Counted from the stretch's first letter, positions 26,307 through 36,002 are shown. The stretch: 64,000 bases of DNA from Verrucomicrobiia bacterium (GCA_035574275.1 DATLYY010000022.1:62001-126000); one strand, 5' to 3'. Numbers and translations are program-made. The notes: generated from the sequence alone by a model not told the origin.

Positions 26307-27055
26307 ACTCGAAAGAAAAGCTGAAAAAATATCTGGCCCAACGTGTGGAGTTGGGGGTGAGCGAAGCGGTGCTGCCGCCAAAAACAGTATCAACAAAGAC
26401 GTCAACGGTGGCCTCGTCTCCAGTGGTAAAGCAGGCGACGCTTTTCGGCGGGCCGGCGGCCGGTTTGAAGGAGAATCCGGTGCGGCCGGATCCGGGGCGG
26501 ACTTTGGAATCGTTTTACCACGAAATCAAGGACTGCGTCCGCTGCCCCTTGGGGCACACCCGCACCAAGTTTGTCTTCGGCGTGGGGAATCCCAAAGCGG
26601 ATATCATGTTTGTCGGCGAGGCGCCGGGAAGGGACGAGGATTTGCAGGGGGAGCCGTTCGTCGGGCGGGCGGGCAAGCTTTTGGATAAAATTCTGGAAGC
26701 GACCGGGTTTCGCCGGGAAGAGGTGTATATTGCCAACGTTTTGAAATGCCGTCCGCCGGAAAACCGGGACCCCCAGCCCGATGAGATGGAAACCTGCTCC
26801 CCATATCTTTTGGAGCAGATTCGCTTAATCAATCCCAAATTCATCGTTTGCCTGGGCCGCATTGCCGCGATGCAGCTTCTGGAAACGAAACTCGCGCTCG
26901 GAAAACTGCGGGGCGCCTTCCACGACTTCAACGGCATCAAGGTGATGGTCACCTATCATCCGGCAGCGCTTTTGCGCTTTGCGGAATATAAAAAGGATGT
27001 CTGGGAGGATATGAAGGTTTTGAGAAAAGCGTATGACGGGGTGGTGTTGAAGTAA
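26303..27055 (+). CDS. Family 4 uracil-DNA glycosylase with [4Fe-4S] cluster
   Basis: Removes uracil from DNA. The 250-residue protein has an unconserved ~70-residue lead (possible partner-binding tail) and then the catalytic domain. Iron-sulfur cysteines are visible in DCVRCPLG (near residue 77), [11 protein letters not shown] (near 149) and METCSPYL (near 163). The uracil-pocket motif is [24 protein letters not shown], and the C-terminal motif is YHPAALLR. The GTG start overlaps coaBC by 4 nt and the stop overlaps dnaB by 1 nt. Confidence 0.93.
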   Translation: MNSKEKLKKYLAQRVELGVSEAVLPPKTVSTKTSTVASSPVVKQATLFGGPAAGLKENPVRPDPGRTLESFYHEIKDCVRCPLGHTRTKFVFGVGNPKADIMFVGEAPGRDEDLQGEPFVGRAGKLLDKILEATGFRREEVYIANVLKCRPPENRDPQPDEMETCSPYLLEQIRLINPKFIVCLGRIAAMQLLETKLALGKLRGAFHDFNGIKVMVTYHPAALLRFAEYKKDVWEDMKVLRKAYDGVVLK

Positions 27056-28467
27056 TGGCCGACCGGATCCGGTTTGAAACCGAAACGGAAACCGCCGAGC
27101 GCATCCCTCCCAGCAATCTGGAGGCGGAGCGGGCCGTTTTGGGGGCGATGCTTCTGGACAAGGAGGCGATCGGCCGGGCGCTTGAAATCCTCGACGAGGA
27201 TGCCTTTTACCGTCCCGCCCACCAAAAGATTTTCCGAACCATGATAAAACTCTACGACGCTTCCGAAGCCGTCGATTTGACCACCCTTTCGGAGGCGTTG
27301 GTCAAATCGGGTGAATTGGAGGAAGTGGGGGGGCGGCTTTTCCTGGTCTCGTTGGCCGAGGGGGTGGCCACCTCGGCCAACATCGAGTACCATTCCCGCA
27401 TCGTTCTGGAAAAATCCACGCTTAGACGGATGATAGAGACCGGCACGCAAATCGTCTCCTCCTGCTACGACCCTACGGCGGACGTGGACGAGCTTCTGGA
27501 CCAGGCGGAATCGAAAATCTTCGCCATTTCGGAAGTGCGGACCAAAGAGGGGTTCGTGCCTTTGGGCTCGATTTTGCCGCACACCTTTGAATCGATTGAG
27601 GAATACCATCGTCAGGAGGGGGCCATCACCGGGCTGGCGACCGGCTTTACGGAGCTGGATGCCTTGACCGGCGGGCTGCAGCCCTCCGATTTGATTGTGG
27701 TGGCGGGGCGCCCTTCGATGGGGAAAACGGCGTTTGTTTTGACCATCTGCGAGCAGGTCGCCGTGGAGCAGCAGATTCCGGTGGCGGTTTTTTCCTTGGA
27801 AATGTCCAAACAGCAAATCGCCCAGCGGATGCTCTGCAGCCGGGCGCGGGTTTCCTGGCACCGGATGCGCACGGGGCGGCTGGCGAACGCCGAGTGGACC
27901 AACCTGGGAATCGCCGTCGGGCCGCTTTCCGACGCGAAAATCTTTGTGGATGATTCCCCCAACATCGGCATACTCGAGATGCGCGCCAAGGCCCGCCGGC
28001 TGATGTCCCAGCACCAAATCGGGCTATTGGTCATCGACTATATGCAATTAATGCATGGTCCGCGCGGAGCGGAATCCCGCCAGCAGGAAATCTCCATCAT
28101 CTCCCGCTCACTGAAGGGGCTTGCCAAGGAGCTGGACATCCCGGTGGTGGCGCTTTCCCAGCTTTCGCGCCAAGTGGAGGTGCGCGGCGGCGACCGCCGC
28201 CCGCAACTCGCGGATTTGCGGGAATCGGGCGCCATCGAGCAGGATGCCGACGTGGTGGCCTTCATTTACCGCCCCGAGATGTACAAAATCGACCGGGATA
28301 AGGAGGGCCGTTCCCTCGAAGGGGTGGCGGAGGTGATTGTCGCCAAGCAGCGCAACGGCCCGACCGGCTCCGTACGATTGACCTTCCTCAAGGAATACGC
28401 CCGCTTTGAGAATATGGCTTCCCTTCCAGAGGCTGTTCCATCGGGCGGCGGGCCGGCTCCGTTTTGA
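27055..28467 (+). CDS. dnaB: Replicative DNA helicase DnaB
   Basis: Hexameric 5'-3' replication-fork helicase, 470 residues. The N-terminal domain begins PPSNLEAERAVLGAMLLD, a linker follows, and the RecA-like motor has Walker A AGRPSMGKTAF near residues 216-226, the H1a glutamate in FSLEMSKQQIAQRML, Walker B LLVIDYMQLM near 324-333 and the arginine-finger region RADLRESGAIEQDADV-like LADLRESGAIEQDADV near 385. No intein is present. It begins at the UDG stop (TAATG). Confidence 0.97.
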   Translation: MADRIRFETETETAERIPPSNLEAERAVLGAMLLDKEAIGRALEILDEDAFYRPAHQKIFRTMIKLYDASEAVDLTTLSEALVKSGELEEVGGRLFLVSLAEGVATSANIEYHSRIVLEKSTLRRMIETGTQIVSSCYDPTADVDELLDQAESKIFAISEVRTKEGFVPLGSILPHTFESIEEYHRQEGAITGLATGFTELDALTGGLQPSDLIVVAGRPSMGKTAFVLTICEQVAVEQQIPVAVFSLEMSKQQIAQRMLCSRARVSWHRMRTGRLANAEWTNLGIAVGPLSDAKIFVDDSPNIGILEMRAKARRLMSQHQIGLLVIDYMQLMHGPRGAESRQQEISIISRSLKGLAKELDIPVVALSQLSRQVEVRGGDRRPQLADLRESGAIEQDADVVAFIYRPEMYKIDRDKEGRSLEGVAEVIVAKQRNGPTGSVRLTFLKEYARFENMASLPEAVPSGGGPAPF

Positions 28468-28545
28468 TGGTGCGCATCCCCTTTCGATTCAATCGCAACG
28501 CAAGGACTTTCTCTGCTTCGCTTCCCACATTGGAGAGGATATTAA

Positions 28546-29328
28546 ATGCCCCGCACGGTAGAGCTTGAATATGTCGGCGGAAAAGTGGTTCGTTTTTTCG
28601 CCCACACGGGGGCGGTTTTCATTCTGCTCGGCCGCACGGTTGTCGCTTTTGGCGAAATCGGAAAGCGCATCGGCCTCTGGTTCGACCAGATGCTCTTCGT
28701 CGGTGTCCGCTCGCTGCCGCTCATCGTCATCACGTCGGTTTTCACCGGCGGCGTCTCCGCCTGGCAGGCGGCCTATCAGTTCAAGGGGTACATCCCTTTG
28801 CGTTACCTCGGTACCGCCGTTGGCAAGGCCATCGTCATCGAATTAGCCCCTGTATTGACGGCATTGGTCGTGGCCGGCCGCGTCGGTGCGGCGATGGCGG
28901 CGGAAATCGGCACGATGAAGGTGACCGAGCAGGTGGATGCCCTTGAGGCGATGGGAGTAAACCCGGTATCCTATCTGGTTTTCCCCCGGGTGGCGGGCTC
29001 CATCATCATGCTCCCCGTTCTCACGGTATTTGCCGACTTTATTGCCATCATGGGGGCGATGGCGGTGGCGGTTTTCTTTGTTGGGCTCTCCGGCGAGATT
29101 TTTCTAAACGGCGTGAAGCTGTTTTTCCACGTTTCCGATTTGGTTTCCGGCCTGGTGAAAGCGGCGGTTTTCGGGCTTATCATTTCGCTGGTCGGCTGCT
29201 ACCACGGCCTTTCGGCGGAGGGGGGGGCGGAAGGGGTCGGCCGTTCCACCACCCGGGCGGTGGTCTGGGCCTCGGTTTTGATTTTGGTTTCGGATTACTT
29301 GATTGCGACATTGTTGTTCTCGATTTAG
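28546..29328 (+). CDS. mlaE: MlaE/YrbE-family phospholipid ABC transporter permease
   Basis: A 260-residue inner-membrane permease of the Mla/MCE lipid transporter family. After a polar N-terminus and an amphipathic helix come about five hydrophobic helices. The family-typical GVRSLPLIVITSVFTGGVSAWQAAYQ and GRVGAAMAAEIGTMKVTEQVDALEAMGVNP are both present. The ATPase gene follows 47 nt downstream. No MCE-domain (MlaD) gene is in the window. The ATG at 28546 has GGAGAGGA 8 nt upstream. Confidence 0.92.
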   Translation: MPRTVELEYVGGKVVRFFAHTGAVFILLGRTVVAFGEIGKRIGLWFDQMLFVGVRSLPLIVITSVFTGGVSAWQAAYQFKGYIPLRYLGTAVGKAIVIELAPVLTALVVAGRVGAAMAAEIGTMKVTEQVDALEAMGVNPVSYLVFPRVAGSIIMLPVLTVFADFIAIMGAMAVAVFFVGLSGEIFLNGVKLFFHVSDLVSGLVKAAVFGLIISLVGCYHGLSAEGGAEGVGRSTTRAVVWASVLILVSDYLIATLLFSI

Positions 29329-29333
29329 AATGT

Positions 29334-29355
29334 CCCGGGAGCAGGGGCTCCCGGG
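29334..29355. other. Perfect 9-bp hairpin between mlaE and mlaF
   Basis: CCCGGGAGC / GCTCCCGGG with loop AGGG begins 5 nt after the mlaE stop and ends 20 nt before the mlaF start. No T-run follows, so it is not an intrinsic terminator. It could be an mRNA stability or differential-expression hairpin. Confidence 0.6.
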
Positions 29356-29375
29356 CTACCCGGAGAAAAACAGGA

Positions 29376-30122
29376 TTGATTGAAATCATCGATTTGCACA
29401 AAAGCTTCGGCAAAAAGGTTGTCCTGGACGGGGTGAATTTGACCCTCCGGGACGGGGAGACGGTGGTCATCATCGGCGGTTCCGGCACGGGAAAATCGGT
29501 GCTCCTGAAACATATCATCGGTCTTTTGGAGCCGGACAGCGGGCGGATTATCGTGGACGGCACCGATGTCGGCTCCGTGCGGGGAGAGGAGCTGTACCAC
29601 CTGCGCAAAAAATTCGGAATGGTTTTCCAGAACGGGGCGCTTTTCGATTCCCTCACCGTCGCAGAAAATGTCGGCCTCCCCCTGCGTGAGCATACCAACC
29701 TCAAAGAGGAGGAGATTTTGGAAATCGTCCGGGAAAAACTTTCACTGGTCGGGCTTTCCGGGGTTGAAAATCAAAAACCGGCCGAGCTCTCCGGCGGGAT
29801 GCGCAAGCGGGTGGCTTTGGCCCGGGCCTTGGTCGCCGAGCCGGAAGTGATGCTCTACGACGAGCCGACCACCGGTCTGGACCCGATTATGGCGGACGTC
29901 ATCAACGAACTGATACTCGATTTGCGCAAGCGTCTCGGAAACACCGCCGTGGTTGTGACCCACGATATGGCCTCCGCCTTCAAAGTCGCCGACCGAATCT
30001 GCATGCTTTTCAAAGGAAAGATCATCTGGGACGGCTCCCCTGCGGAAACGCGCGAAAGCCGCGACCCCGTGGTCCAGCAATTTATCACCGGCACTTCCGT
30101 CGGGCCGATACAGGTGGTCTGA
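29376..30122 (+). CDS. mlaF: MlaF-family phospholipid ABC transporter ATPase
   Basis: A 248-residue ABC ATPase partner of the MlaE-like permease. Walker A is GGSGTGKSVLLK near residues 34-45, the Q-loop is MVFQNGALFDSLTV, the signature is LSGGMRKRVALARAL near 140 and Walker B is EVMLYDEPTTGLDP, with the switch His in VVTHDM. GALFDSLTVAENVG is characteristic of the Mla ATPases. The start is TTG at 29376 with CGGAGAAAAA upstream. The stop overlaps the radA ATG. Confidence 0.93.
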   Translation: MIEIIDLHKSFGKKVVLDGVNLTLRDGETVVIIGGSGTGKSVLLKHIIGLLEPDSGRIIVDGTDVGSVRGEELYHLRKKFGMVFQNGALFDSLTVAENVGLPLREHTNLKEEEILEIVREKLSLVGLSGVENQKPAELSGGMRKRVALARALVAEPEVMLYDEPTTGLDPIMADVINELILDLRKRLGNTAVVVTHDMASAFKVADRICMLFKGKIIWDGSPAETRESRDPVVQQFITGTSVGPIQVV

Positions 30123-31477
30123 TGCCGGCGCTCAAGACCAAAACCGCCTACGTCTGCCAGAGCTGCGGCACGGTAGAGCCCCGCTGGCTGGGGCGCTGCC
30201 CCTCCTGCGGCGGGTGGAATACTTTTGTTGAAGAACGGGTGGAGCGGAAAACCTCCAAGCCCGCGGCTTCCTTCGAGGAACCGGTTGCCTTGGAAACGGT
30301 CACCAACGGTGAAGCGGGGCGGATTCCAACCGGAATACCGGAGTTTGACCGGGTATTGGGAGGAGGCGCCGTGCACGGCTCGGCCATTTTGGTCGGCGGC
30401 GACCCGGGAATTGGAAAATCGACTTTGCTTTTGCAAGTCGCGGGGAAATTGGCGCGGCAGGGAGAAACCGTCTTGTATGTCTCCGGGGAAGAATCACTTC
30501 TGCAACTCAAATCCCGCGCCCAGCGGCTGGGGATTCATCAGCAGGGGATTTGGTTTTTGGCTGAAACACGGCTTGAAGTCATCCTGGAGCAGTTGAAGAA
30601 AATTAAGACCAAGGTCTTGATTTTCGACTCCATTCAAACCATCTCCTCCGGCCAGCTTTTTTCCCCGCCCGGCTCGGTCGGGCAATTGCGGGAGGTTACG
30701 CAGGCCCTGATTGAACGGGTCAAGGTCTCCGGGGAGATACTTTTTCTGGTTGGGCACGTCACCAAGGATGGTTTTTTGGCCGGGCCTAAGGTTTTGGAGC
30801 ATATGGTGGATACCGTTTTGTACTTCGAAGGGGAAAAGAACCACTTCTATCGCATCCTTCGGGGGGTGAAAAACCGCTTTGGTTCGACGGCCGAAATCGG
30901 TATATTTCAAATGACCGAAAAAGGGTTGGCGGAGGTGGAAAACCCCTCCGGCTTTTTCTTGGGAGAACGGGCCGAGGCCGCCTCCGGGTCGGTCGTGGTG
31001 GCGGCCTTGGACGGCAACCGGCCGCTTCTTTTGGAAGTGCAGGCGTTGGTGGCCCCGACCCCTTGGGGTACGCCTCAGCGGGTAGTAGGCGGGTTTGACG
31101 CCCGGCGGCTTTCCTTGATTCTGGCGGTTTTGGAAAAGAGGCTGGGACTTTCCTTCGGGACGAAGGATGTTTTTGTCAACGTCGCCGGTGGAGTAAAAAT
31201 TGAAGAGTCGGCCTGTGATTTGGGATTCGCCCTTGCTTTGGCCTCCAGCTTGGAGGATATCCCCTTCGACTCCAAATCGGTGGCGGTCGGAGAAGTCGGT
31301 TTGGGTGGGGAAATCCGGGGAATAAGCCAGGCCGAGGCCCGGGTTGCCGAAGCCCAGAAAATGGGTTTTGAGCGGATTTTAATCCCCCTGACCAACGCCA
31401 AGGGGCTGCGGAAATTCGAAATTGAAGTGGTGGGAGTTCGGAAGATGGAAGAGGCGTTGAAGAAAGGTTTGAAGTGA
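30122..31477 (+). CDS. radA: DNA repair protein RadA/Sms
   Basis: Branch-migration helicase in recombination, 451 residues. An N-terminal four-cysteine zinc finger (CQSCGTVEPRWLGRCPSCGGW, C11-C14-C27-C30 approximately) is followed by the RecA-like core with Walker A GGDPGIGKSTLLLQ near residue 95, the RadA-specific KNRFG motif near residue 250, and a C-terminal Lon-protease-like domain with PLTNAKGL. It overlaps mlaF by 1 nt and tgt by 4 nt. Confidence 0.96.
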   Translation: MPALKTKTAYVCQSCGTVEPRWLGRCPSCGGWNTFVEERVERKTSKPAASFEEPVALETVTNGEAGRIPTGIPEFDRVLGGGAVHGSAILVGGDPGIGKSTLLLQVAGKLARQGETVLYVSGEESLLQLKSRAQRLGIHQQGIWFLAETRLEVILEQLKKIKTKVLIFDSIQTISSGQLFSPPGSVGQLREVTQALIERVKVSGEILFLVGHVTKDGFLAGPKVLEHMVDTVLYFEGEKNHFYRILRGVKNRFGSTAEIGIFQMTEKGLAEVENPSGFFLGERAEAASGSVVVAALDGNRPLLLEVQALVAPTPWGTPQRVVGGFDARRLSLILAVLEKRLGLSFGTKDVFVNVAGGVKIEESACDLGFALALASSLEDIPFDSKSVAVGEVGLGGEIRGISQAEARVAEAQKMGFERILIPLTNAKGLRKFEIEVVGVRKMEEALKKGLK

Positions 31478-32637
31478 GTTTGGCAGTAGCCAGCGAAACA
31501 GGAAGTTTCGCGGTTGACGCAGTTGACAAAATAAGCGCCGCCCGCAGCGGGTTGATGAAAACTTCTCATGGCGTTTTCCAGACCCCGGCGTTTGCTCCGG
31601 TTGCCACGGCGGGGAGTGTTAAAACACTCCTGTTTGAGGAAGTCCGCTCGCTGGGCGCCGAAATCGTCCTTTCCAACACCTACCATCTTTATCTGAAACC
31701 GGGAGTGGAGGTTATCCGACTGGGGGGAGGATTGCACCGCTTCATTAACTGGGAAGGACCGATTTTGACCGATTCGGGCGGTTTTCAGGCCTACCGGCTC
31801 TCGGAGTTTTTCGACTATCAGGAGGAAGGGGTGGCCTTCCGCTCCCATTGGGACGGCTCGCCCCACTTCTTTTCACCGGAAAAGGTCTTGGAAATCCAGC
31901 ATATTTTTGGTTCCGACCTGATAATGCCCCTTGATTTCTGCCCGCCTTATCCGGCGGATGAGGCGTTGGTCGCCCGTTCCGTCCGGATAACCACCGAGTG
32001 GGCCAGACGCTCCAAGGTCTGGTGGGATTCGCACGAGCGGATGTCCCACTGGGGACAAAAGCAGGCCCTTTTCGGAATCGTGCAGGGCTCCACCAGTCCG
32101 CTTTGGCGGAAGCGCTCGGCTTTGGAACTGGCGGAGCTGGAATTCGACGGGTATGCCTTGGGCGGACTTTCGCTGGGAGAATCGAAGGAGGAAACCTTTT
32201 CGATGGTTGGCGTAGCCGTTGAAAATCTGCCGGCCGACAGGGTGCGCTATCTGATGGGGATGGGAACGCCGGTCGATTTGCTTTTTGGAATTGGGCAGGG
32301 GATCGATCTTTTTGATTGCGCCCTGCCGACCCGCAACGCCCGCAACGGAACGGTTTACAATTGGAGTGGTAAACTCGTATTGAAAGGGGCCGGTTTCAAG
32401 GACGACTTTGGCCCCATCGACGAACGCTGCGGCTGTGCGGCCTGCCAAAACTACACCCGGGCTTACATCCGGCATCTTTTCAACGCCAAAGAGATTACCG
32501 GGATGCACTTGGCGACTTTGCACAACCTATGGTTTTATCAGGAACTTTTGGGGGCCGCTCGCGAAAAGATACGTGCGGGTGAGTTTGCGGCTTTCAGAAA
32601 ACAGTTTATCGAACGGTACAGAGAGGAGGAAGCTTGA
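31474..32637 (+). CDS. tgt: tRNA-guanine transglycosylase
   Basis: Exchanges guanine-34 for preQ1 in GUN-anticodon tRNAs. 387 residues. Seen: the general-acid region LTDSGGFQAYRLSEF near residue 95, GGLSLGESKEE near 230, the nucleophile Asp in GIDLFDCALPTRNARNG near 277-293, and the zinc site CGCAACQNYTRAYIRHLF. The TIM-barrel length is normal. GTG start overlapping radA (GTGA); the stop overlaps yajC. This tgt-yajC order is common in bacteria. Confidence 0.96.
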   Translation: MSLAVASETGSFAVDAVDKISAARSGLMKTSHGVFQTPAFAPVATAGSVKTLLFEEVRSLGAEIVLSNTYHLYLKPGVEVIRLGGGLHRFINWEGPILTDSGGFQAYRLSEFFDYQEEGVAFRSHWDGSPHFFSPEKVLEIQHIFGSDLIMPLDFCPPYPADEALVARSVRITTEWARRSKVWWDSHERMSHWGQKQALFGIVQGSTSPLWRKRSALELAELEFDGYALGGLSLGESKEETFSMVGVAVENLPADRVRYLMGMGTPVDLLFGIGQGIDLFDCALPTRNARNGTVYNWSGKLVLKGAGFKDDFGPIDERCGCAACQNYTRAYIRHLFNAKEITGMHLATLHNLWFYQELLGAAREKIRAGEFAAFRKQFIERYREEEA

Positions 32638-32951
32638 TCGCTTCGGCTTTACTTTTAATGGGAGGAGCCCCCAGCCAGGGGGGGGGGAATTTCTTCATGC
32701 AAATTCTGCCCCTGCTTTTAATCATCCCGATTTTCTATCTTTTTCTAATCCGCCCCCAGCAGAAAAAGCAAAAGGAGCACCAGCGGATGCTGGCCGAGCT
32801 AAAGAAAGGGGACCGGGTGGTCACCTCCAGCGGCATTATCGGCTCCATCTGGGGGATTGACGAAAAGGAGAACAAAATCGTTTTGAAAGTGGGGGAGGAG
32901 ACCAAAATCGAATTTCTGCGCTCCGCCATTGCCGGCAAGCTGGAGTCGTAG
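32634..32951 (+). CDS. yajC: Preprotein translocase accessory subunit YajC
   Basis: A small inner-membrane partner of SecDF-SecYEG, 105 residues. A glycine/asparagine-rich start is followed by one membrane helix (QILPLLLIIPIFYLFLI), the hallmark RPQQKKQKEHQRML, and a soluble domain GDRVVTSSGIIGSIWGID. TTG start overlapping the tgt TGA. secD/secF are not adjacent here. Confidence 0.93.
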   Translation: MIASALLLMGGAPSQGGGNFFMQILPLLLIIPIFYLFLIRPQQKKQKEHQRMLAELKKGDRVVTSSGIIGSIWGIDEKENKIVLKVGEETKIEFLRSAIAGKLES

Positions 32952-33463
32952 TGGTTTTGGAAATACGGAAATACGGCGACCCGGTTTTGCGCCAAAGGGC
33001 CGAGCCGGTGGCCGTGTTTGATGAAAAATTGGCCCGCCTGGCAGCGGATATGATGGCTACGATGGAGGCCGCCAACGGAGTCGGTCTGGCCGGGAACCAG
33101 GTGGGCGTCCTTAAACGAATCTTTGTGGCCGATACGGCCAGCTTTGAATTGACCGGAAAGAAACTCGCCGTCGTGAACCCGGAAATTGTCTTCCGCTCCT
33201 CCGAGGAAGTCATCGAGGAGGAGGGATGTTTGTCCATTCCGGGGGTGTATGCCGAGGTGCGGCGGCCGAAGAAAATAAAGCTGGCGGGCCAGAACCTGAA
33301 AGGGGAAAGAATGGAGTTGGATGCGGAGGATATGATTGCCCGGGTGTTTTGTCACGAAACGGACCACTTAAACGGGGTTTTGTTCATCGACCACCTTTCG
33401 GCCTTGGAACGGGACTTGCTGAAAGGAAAGCTTTCGGAGTTGAAGAAAAAAGCGGCGTTGTGA
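32951..33463 (+). CDS. def: Peptide deformylase
   Basis: Removes the N-formyl group from nascent proteins, 170 residues. Motif 1 is GVGLAGNQVG (usual GxGLAAxQ) near residues 43-52, motif 2 is EEGCLSIPG near 90-98 with the metal Cys, and motif 3 is HETDHLNG near 134-141 with both metal His and the catalytic Glu. The GTG start overlaps the yajC stop by one base. It is paired with fmt, as in most bacteria. Confidence 0.96.
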   Translation: MVLEIRKYGDPVLRQRAEPVAVFDEKLARLAADMMATMEAANGVGLAGNQVGVLKRIFVADTASFELTGKKLAVVNPEIVFRSSEEVIEEEGCLSIPGVYAEVRRPKKIKLAGQNLKGERMELDAEDMIARVFCHETDHLNGVLFIDHLSALERDLLKGKLSELKKKAAL

Positions 33464-34407
33464 GGGTGGTTTTCATGGGGACGCCGGAATTTGCCCTTCC
33501 CTGTCTGGAAGCGCTTGTCCGCTCCAAACATAAACCGGTCGGCGTGGTAAGCGCGCCGCCGAAGCCGGCCGGAAGGGGACAGAAAGTCAAATCTTCACCG
33601 GTTGAAGTTCGCGCCCGCGAACTCGGCCTTGCCGTTCAAACACCGGAAAGGCTGAATGACACGGGCTTTTTGGGATGGCTCCGGGACCTGAATCCTGACG
33701 TGGCCGCCGTGGTCGCCTTCCGCTATCTGCCGCGGGAGGTTTTTGCTTTGCCGCGCAAAGGAAGCGTCAACCTGCACGCCTCCCTTTTGCCCAAATACCG
33801 CGGCGCCGCTCCCATCAACTGGGCCATCTACAACGGGGAGCGGAAGACCGGCGTCACCACCTTTCTTCTGGACGACCGGGTGGACACGGGCGCCATCTTG
33901 GCCCAGCGGGAATGCCCCATCGGCCCGGATGAAACGGCCGGGGAACTCGCGGAAAAACTTTCCCGACTGGGAGCGGAGCTTCTTTTGGAAACGCTGGACG
34001 GACTGGAAGCCGGAACCTTGATTCCCGTGCCCCAGACGGAAGCGGGCGTAACTCTGGCCCCCAAGCTGAAAAAAGAAGACGGATTTATCCTTTGGGAGCG
34101 TCCCGCTTTGCAGGTCCACAACCAAATCCGGGCCTTTTCCCCCGCCCCCGGTGCCTTTGGCAAGTTGGGGGGCGAAGTTATAAAAATTTATCGATCGAGA
34201 GTCCTTCCTTCAGATGCTAAAAATACCGCCAAACGCCCCGGGAGCTGGCTTTGCTTTGACGGCCGCACCGGGCTCGCGGTTTGCTGCGGCGAGGGGGGCG
34301 TGGAAATTTTGGAGCTCTCTTTGGAAGGAAGAAAAAAATTAACCGGGCCTGAGTTCGCCCGCGGCCAGAAGCGACTGGCCGACAAAACCTTTGAGTTGAA
34401 AATATGA
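33460..34407 (+). CDS. fmt: Methionyl-tRNA formyltransferase
   Basis: Formylates initiator Met-tRNA, 315 residues from GTG 33460. N-terminal VVFMGTPEFALPCLEAL, the catalytic region VNLHASLLPKYRGAAPINWAI near residues 103-123 (Asn/His/Asp triad with DDRVDTGAIL), and a C-terminal OB domain. The reading frame stays open back to 33226, but that part is antisense to nothing recognisable and overlaps def. The GTGA overlap with def gives the family-length protein. Confidence 0.95.
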   Translation: MRVVFMGTPEFALPCLEALVRSKHKPVGVVSAPPKPAGRGQKVKSSPVEVRARELGLAVQTPERLNDTGFLGWLRDLNPDVAAVVAFRYLPREVFALPRKGSVNLHASLLPKYRGAAPINWAIYNGERKTGVTTFLLDDRVDTGAILAQRECPIGPDETAGELAEKLSRLGAELLLETLDGLEAGTLIPVPQTEAGVTLAPKLKKEDGFILWERPALQVHNQIRAFSPAPGAFGKLGGEVIKIYRSRVLPSDAKNTAKRPGSWLCFDGRTGLAVCCGEGGVEILELSLEGRKKLTGPEFARGQKRLADKTFELKI

Positions 34408-36002
34408 TAAAAAATCCATTGGCATGGTTCAAGCAGAAGGAATCGAAAAAACAGCCGCCAAAGCTCTCCAAGGAGATCGTCATCAACGCCTCCGAGTACG
34501 AAACCCGCATCGCCCTTCTCGAAGAGGGCCGGGTGATGGAACTGATGGTGGAGCGCGCCGACCGGGAGCGGATAGCCGGCAACATCTACAAAGCGAAAGT
34601 CAACTCCATCCTCCCGGGGATGCAGGCCGCTTTCCTGGACATCGGGCTGGAAAAATCCGCCTTTCTGCACGTTTCCGATTTGGCCTGGCACTACGGAGGG
34701 CAGAAGGATGAGGAGGTGGAGGAGTTCGAGGAGGACGCCCCCGCTCCGGAGCGCCATCGCTTCCGGGCCTCCATCGAGGAGATTCTGAAAAAGGGGGAGG
34801 AGGTTCTCATCCAGGTGGTCAAGGAGCAAATCGGCACCAAGGGCCCCCGGGTCACGACTGAACTTGCCCTGCCCGGCCGTTTTATCGTTCTGATCCCCGG
34901 CGGGCGCTCTGTGCGGGTTTCCAAGCGGATTTCAAACTGGGCGGAAAAAAGGCGTTTGAAGGAACTGGTCTTAAAACACCTTCCCGCCGGTTTCGGAGTC
35001 ATCATCCGCACGGAAGGGGAGGGGAAGGAGGAAAAGGAGTTCGCCGCCGATTTGAAAAGCTTGCTGCACCTGTGGAAAAGGGTTTCCCGTTTGTCCCCCC
35101 GGGTCAAAGCGCCGGCGCTTTTGCACAAGGAAAGCGGCAGCACGGTCTCCGTCATCCGGGATTTGTTCACCTCCGACGTGGACCGGCTGGTCTGCGACAA
35201 CAAGGATGAATACCGTCAAATTCTCCGCTACTTAAAGGAAGTGGCTCCGGATTTGCGTTCCAAAGTGGTGCTCTACACCGAGCCGGTGCCGATTTTCGAC
35301 CTATACGGCATCGAGCCGGAAATCGACAAGATGCTGGAGCGGAAGGTCTGGCTCAAGCGGGGGGTGTACCTGGTCATCGACCAGACCGAGGCCTTGGTCA
35401 CCGTGGACGTAAACACCGGCCGGTTCGTGGGCAAGGACAACCAGGAGCAGACCATTTTCCGCGCCAATATGGAAGCGGCCAAGGAGATTGCCCGCCAGAT
35501 ACGGCTACGCGACATCGGCGGGCTTATCATCGTGGATTTTATCGATATGCCCTCCCGCGAGCACCGCCGCCGGCTTTTTGACGAGTTCCGAAATGCGATG
35601 AAAAGCGACCGTTCCAAATACGCCATCAGCCCGATTTCCGAATTCGGGCTTATCGAAATGACCCGGGAACGGGTGCGCCCCAGCTTGATTTTCACCCTCT
35701 CCGATTCCTGTCCCACCTGCAGCGGCTTCGGGCGCATCTTGTCGCGGGAGACACTGGCCACCAAAATCGAGCGCTGGTTCCGCCGGGCCAAGGCCGGTTC
35801 CAACACCCGCTCGTTCAAGCTCATCATCCATCCCTTTTTGGCGGAGGCCGTGGCGGACGGCGCCGGCAACCGGATTTCCGGTTTGGCCAAAAGCTTGAAG
35901 CTGGATATCGACGTCATCCGCGACACCTTCACCCCGCCGGATCAGTTCCGGGTTCTGGAGGCGGACACCAAAAAGGAAGTAACCGAGATGTTTATGAAAT
36001 AG
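34404..36002 (+). CDS. rng: Ribonuclease E/G family endoribonuclease
   Basis: A 532-residue RNase G-type enzyme for rRNA/mRNA processing. An S1 domain near residues 35-125 (AGNIYKAKVNSILPGMQAAFLDIGLEKSAFLH) is interrupted by a short acidic loop. The RNase H-like and DNase I-like domains follow, with VTVDVNTGRFVG and GGLIIVDFIDM (catalytic Asp pair) and the zinc-link DSCPTCSGFGR near 433-443. There is no long C-terminal degradosome scaffold, so RNase G-like rather than RNase E-like. ATG overlaps fmt (ATGATAA). Last gene of the long plus-strand run. Confidence 0.94.
   Translation: MIKNPLAWFKQKESKKQPPKLSKEIVINASEYETRIALLEEGRVMELMVERADRERIAGNIYKAKVNSILPGMQAAFLDIGLEKSAFLHVSDLAWHYGGQKDEEVEEFEEDAPAPERHRFRASIEEILKKGEEVLIQVVKEQIGTKGPRVTTELALPGRFIVLIPGGRSVRVSKRISNWAEKRRLKELVLKHLPAGFGVIIRTEGEGKEEKEFAADLKSLLHLWKRVSRLSPRVKAPALLHKESGSTVSVIRDLFTSDVDRLVCDNKDEYRQILRYLKEVAPDLRSKVVLYTEPVPIFDLYGIEPEIDKMLERKVWLKRGVYLVIDQTEALVTVDVNTGRFVGKDNQEQTIFRANMEAAKEIARQIRLRDIGGLIIVDFIDMPSREHRRRLFDEFRNAMKSDRSKYAISPISEFGLIEMTRERVRPSLIFTLSDSCPTCSGFGRILSRETLATKIERWFRRAKAGSNTRSFKLIIHPFLAEAVADGAGNRISGLAKSLKLDIDVIRDTFTPPDQFRVLEADTKKEVTEMFMK

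Noticed and set aside
29334-29355. Intrinsic terminator between mlaE and mlaF
   Set aside because: The stem is perfect, but there is no T-run and the following gene is the partner ATPase.
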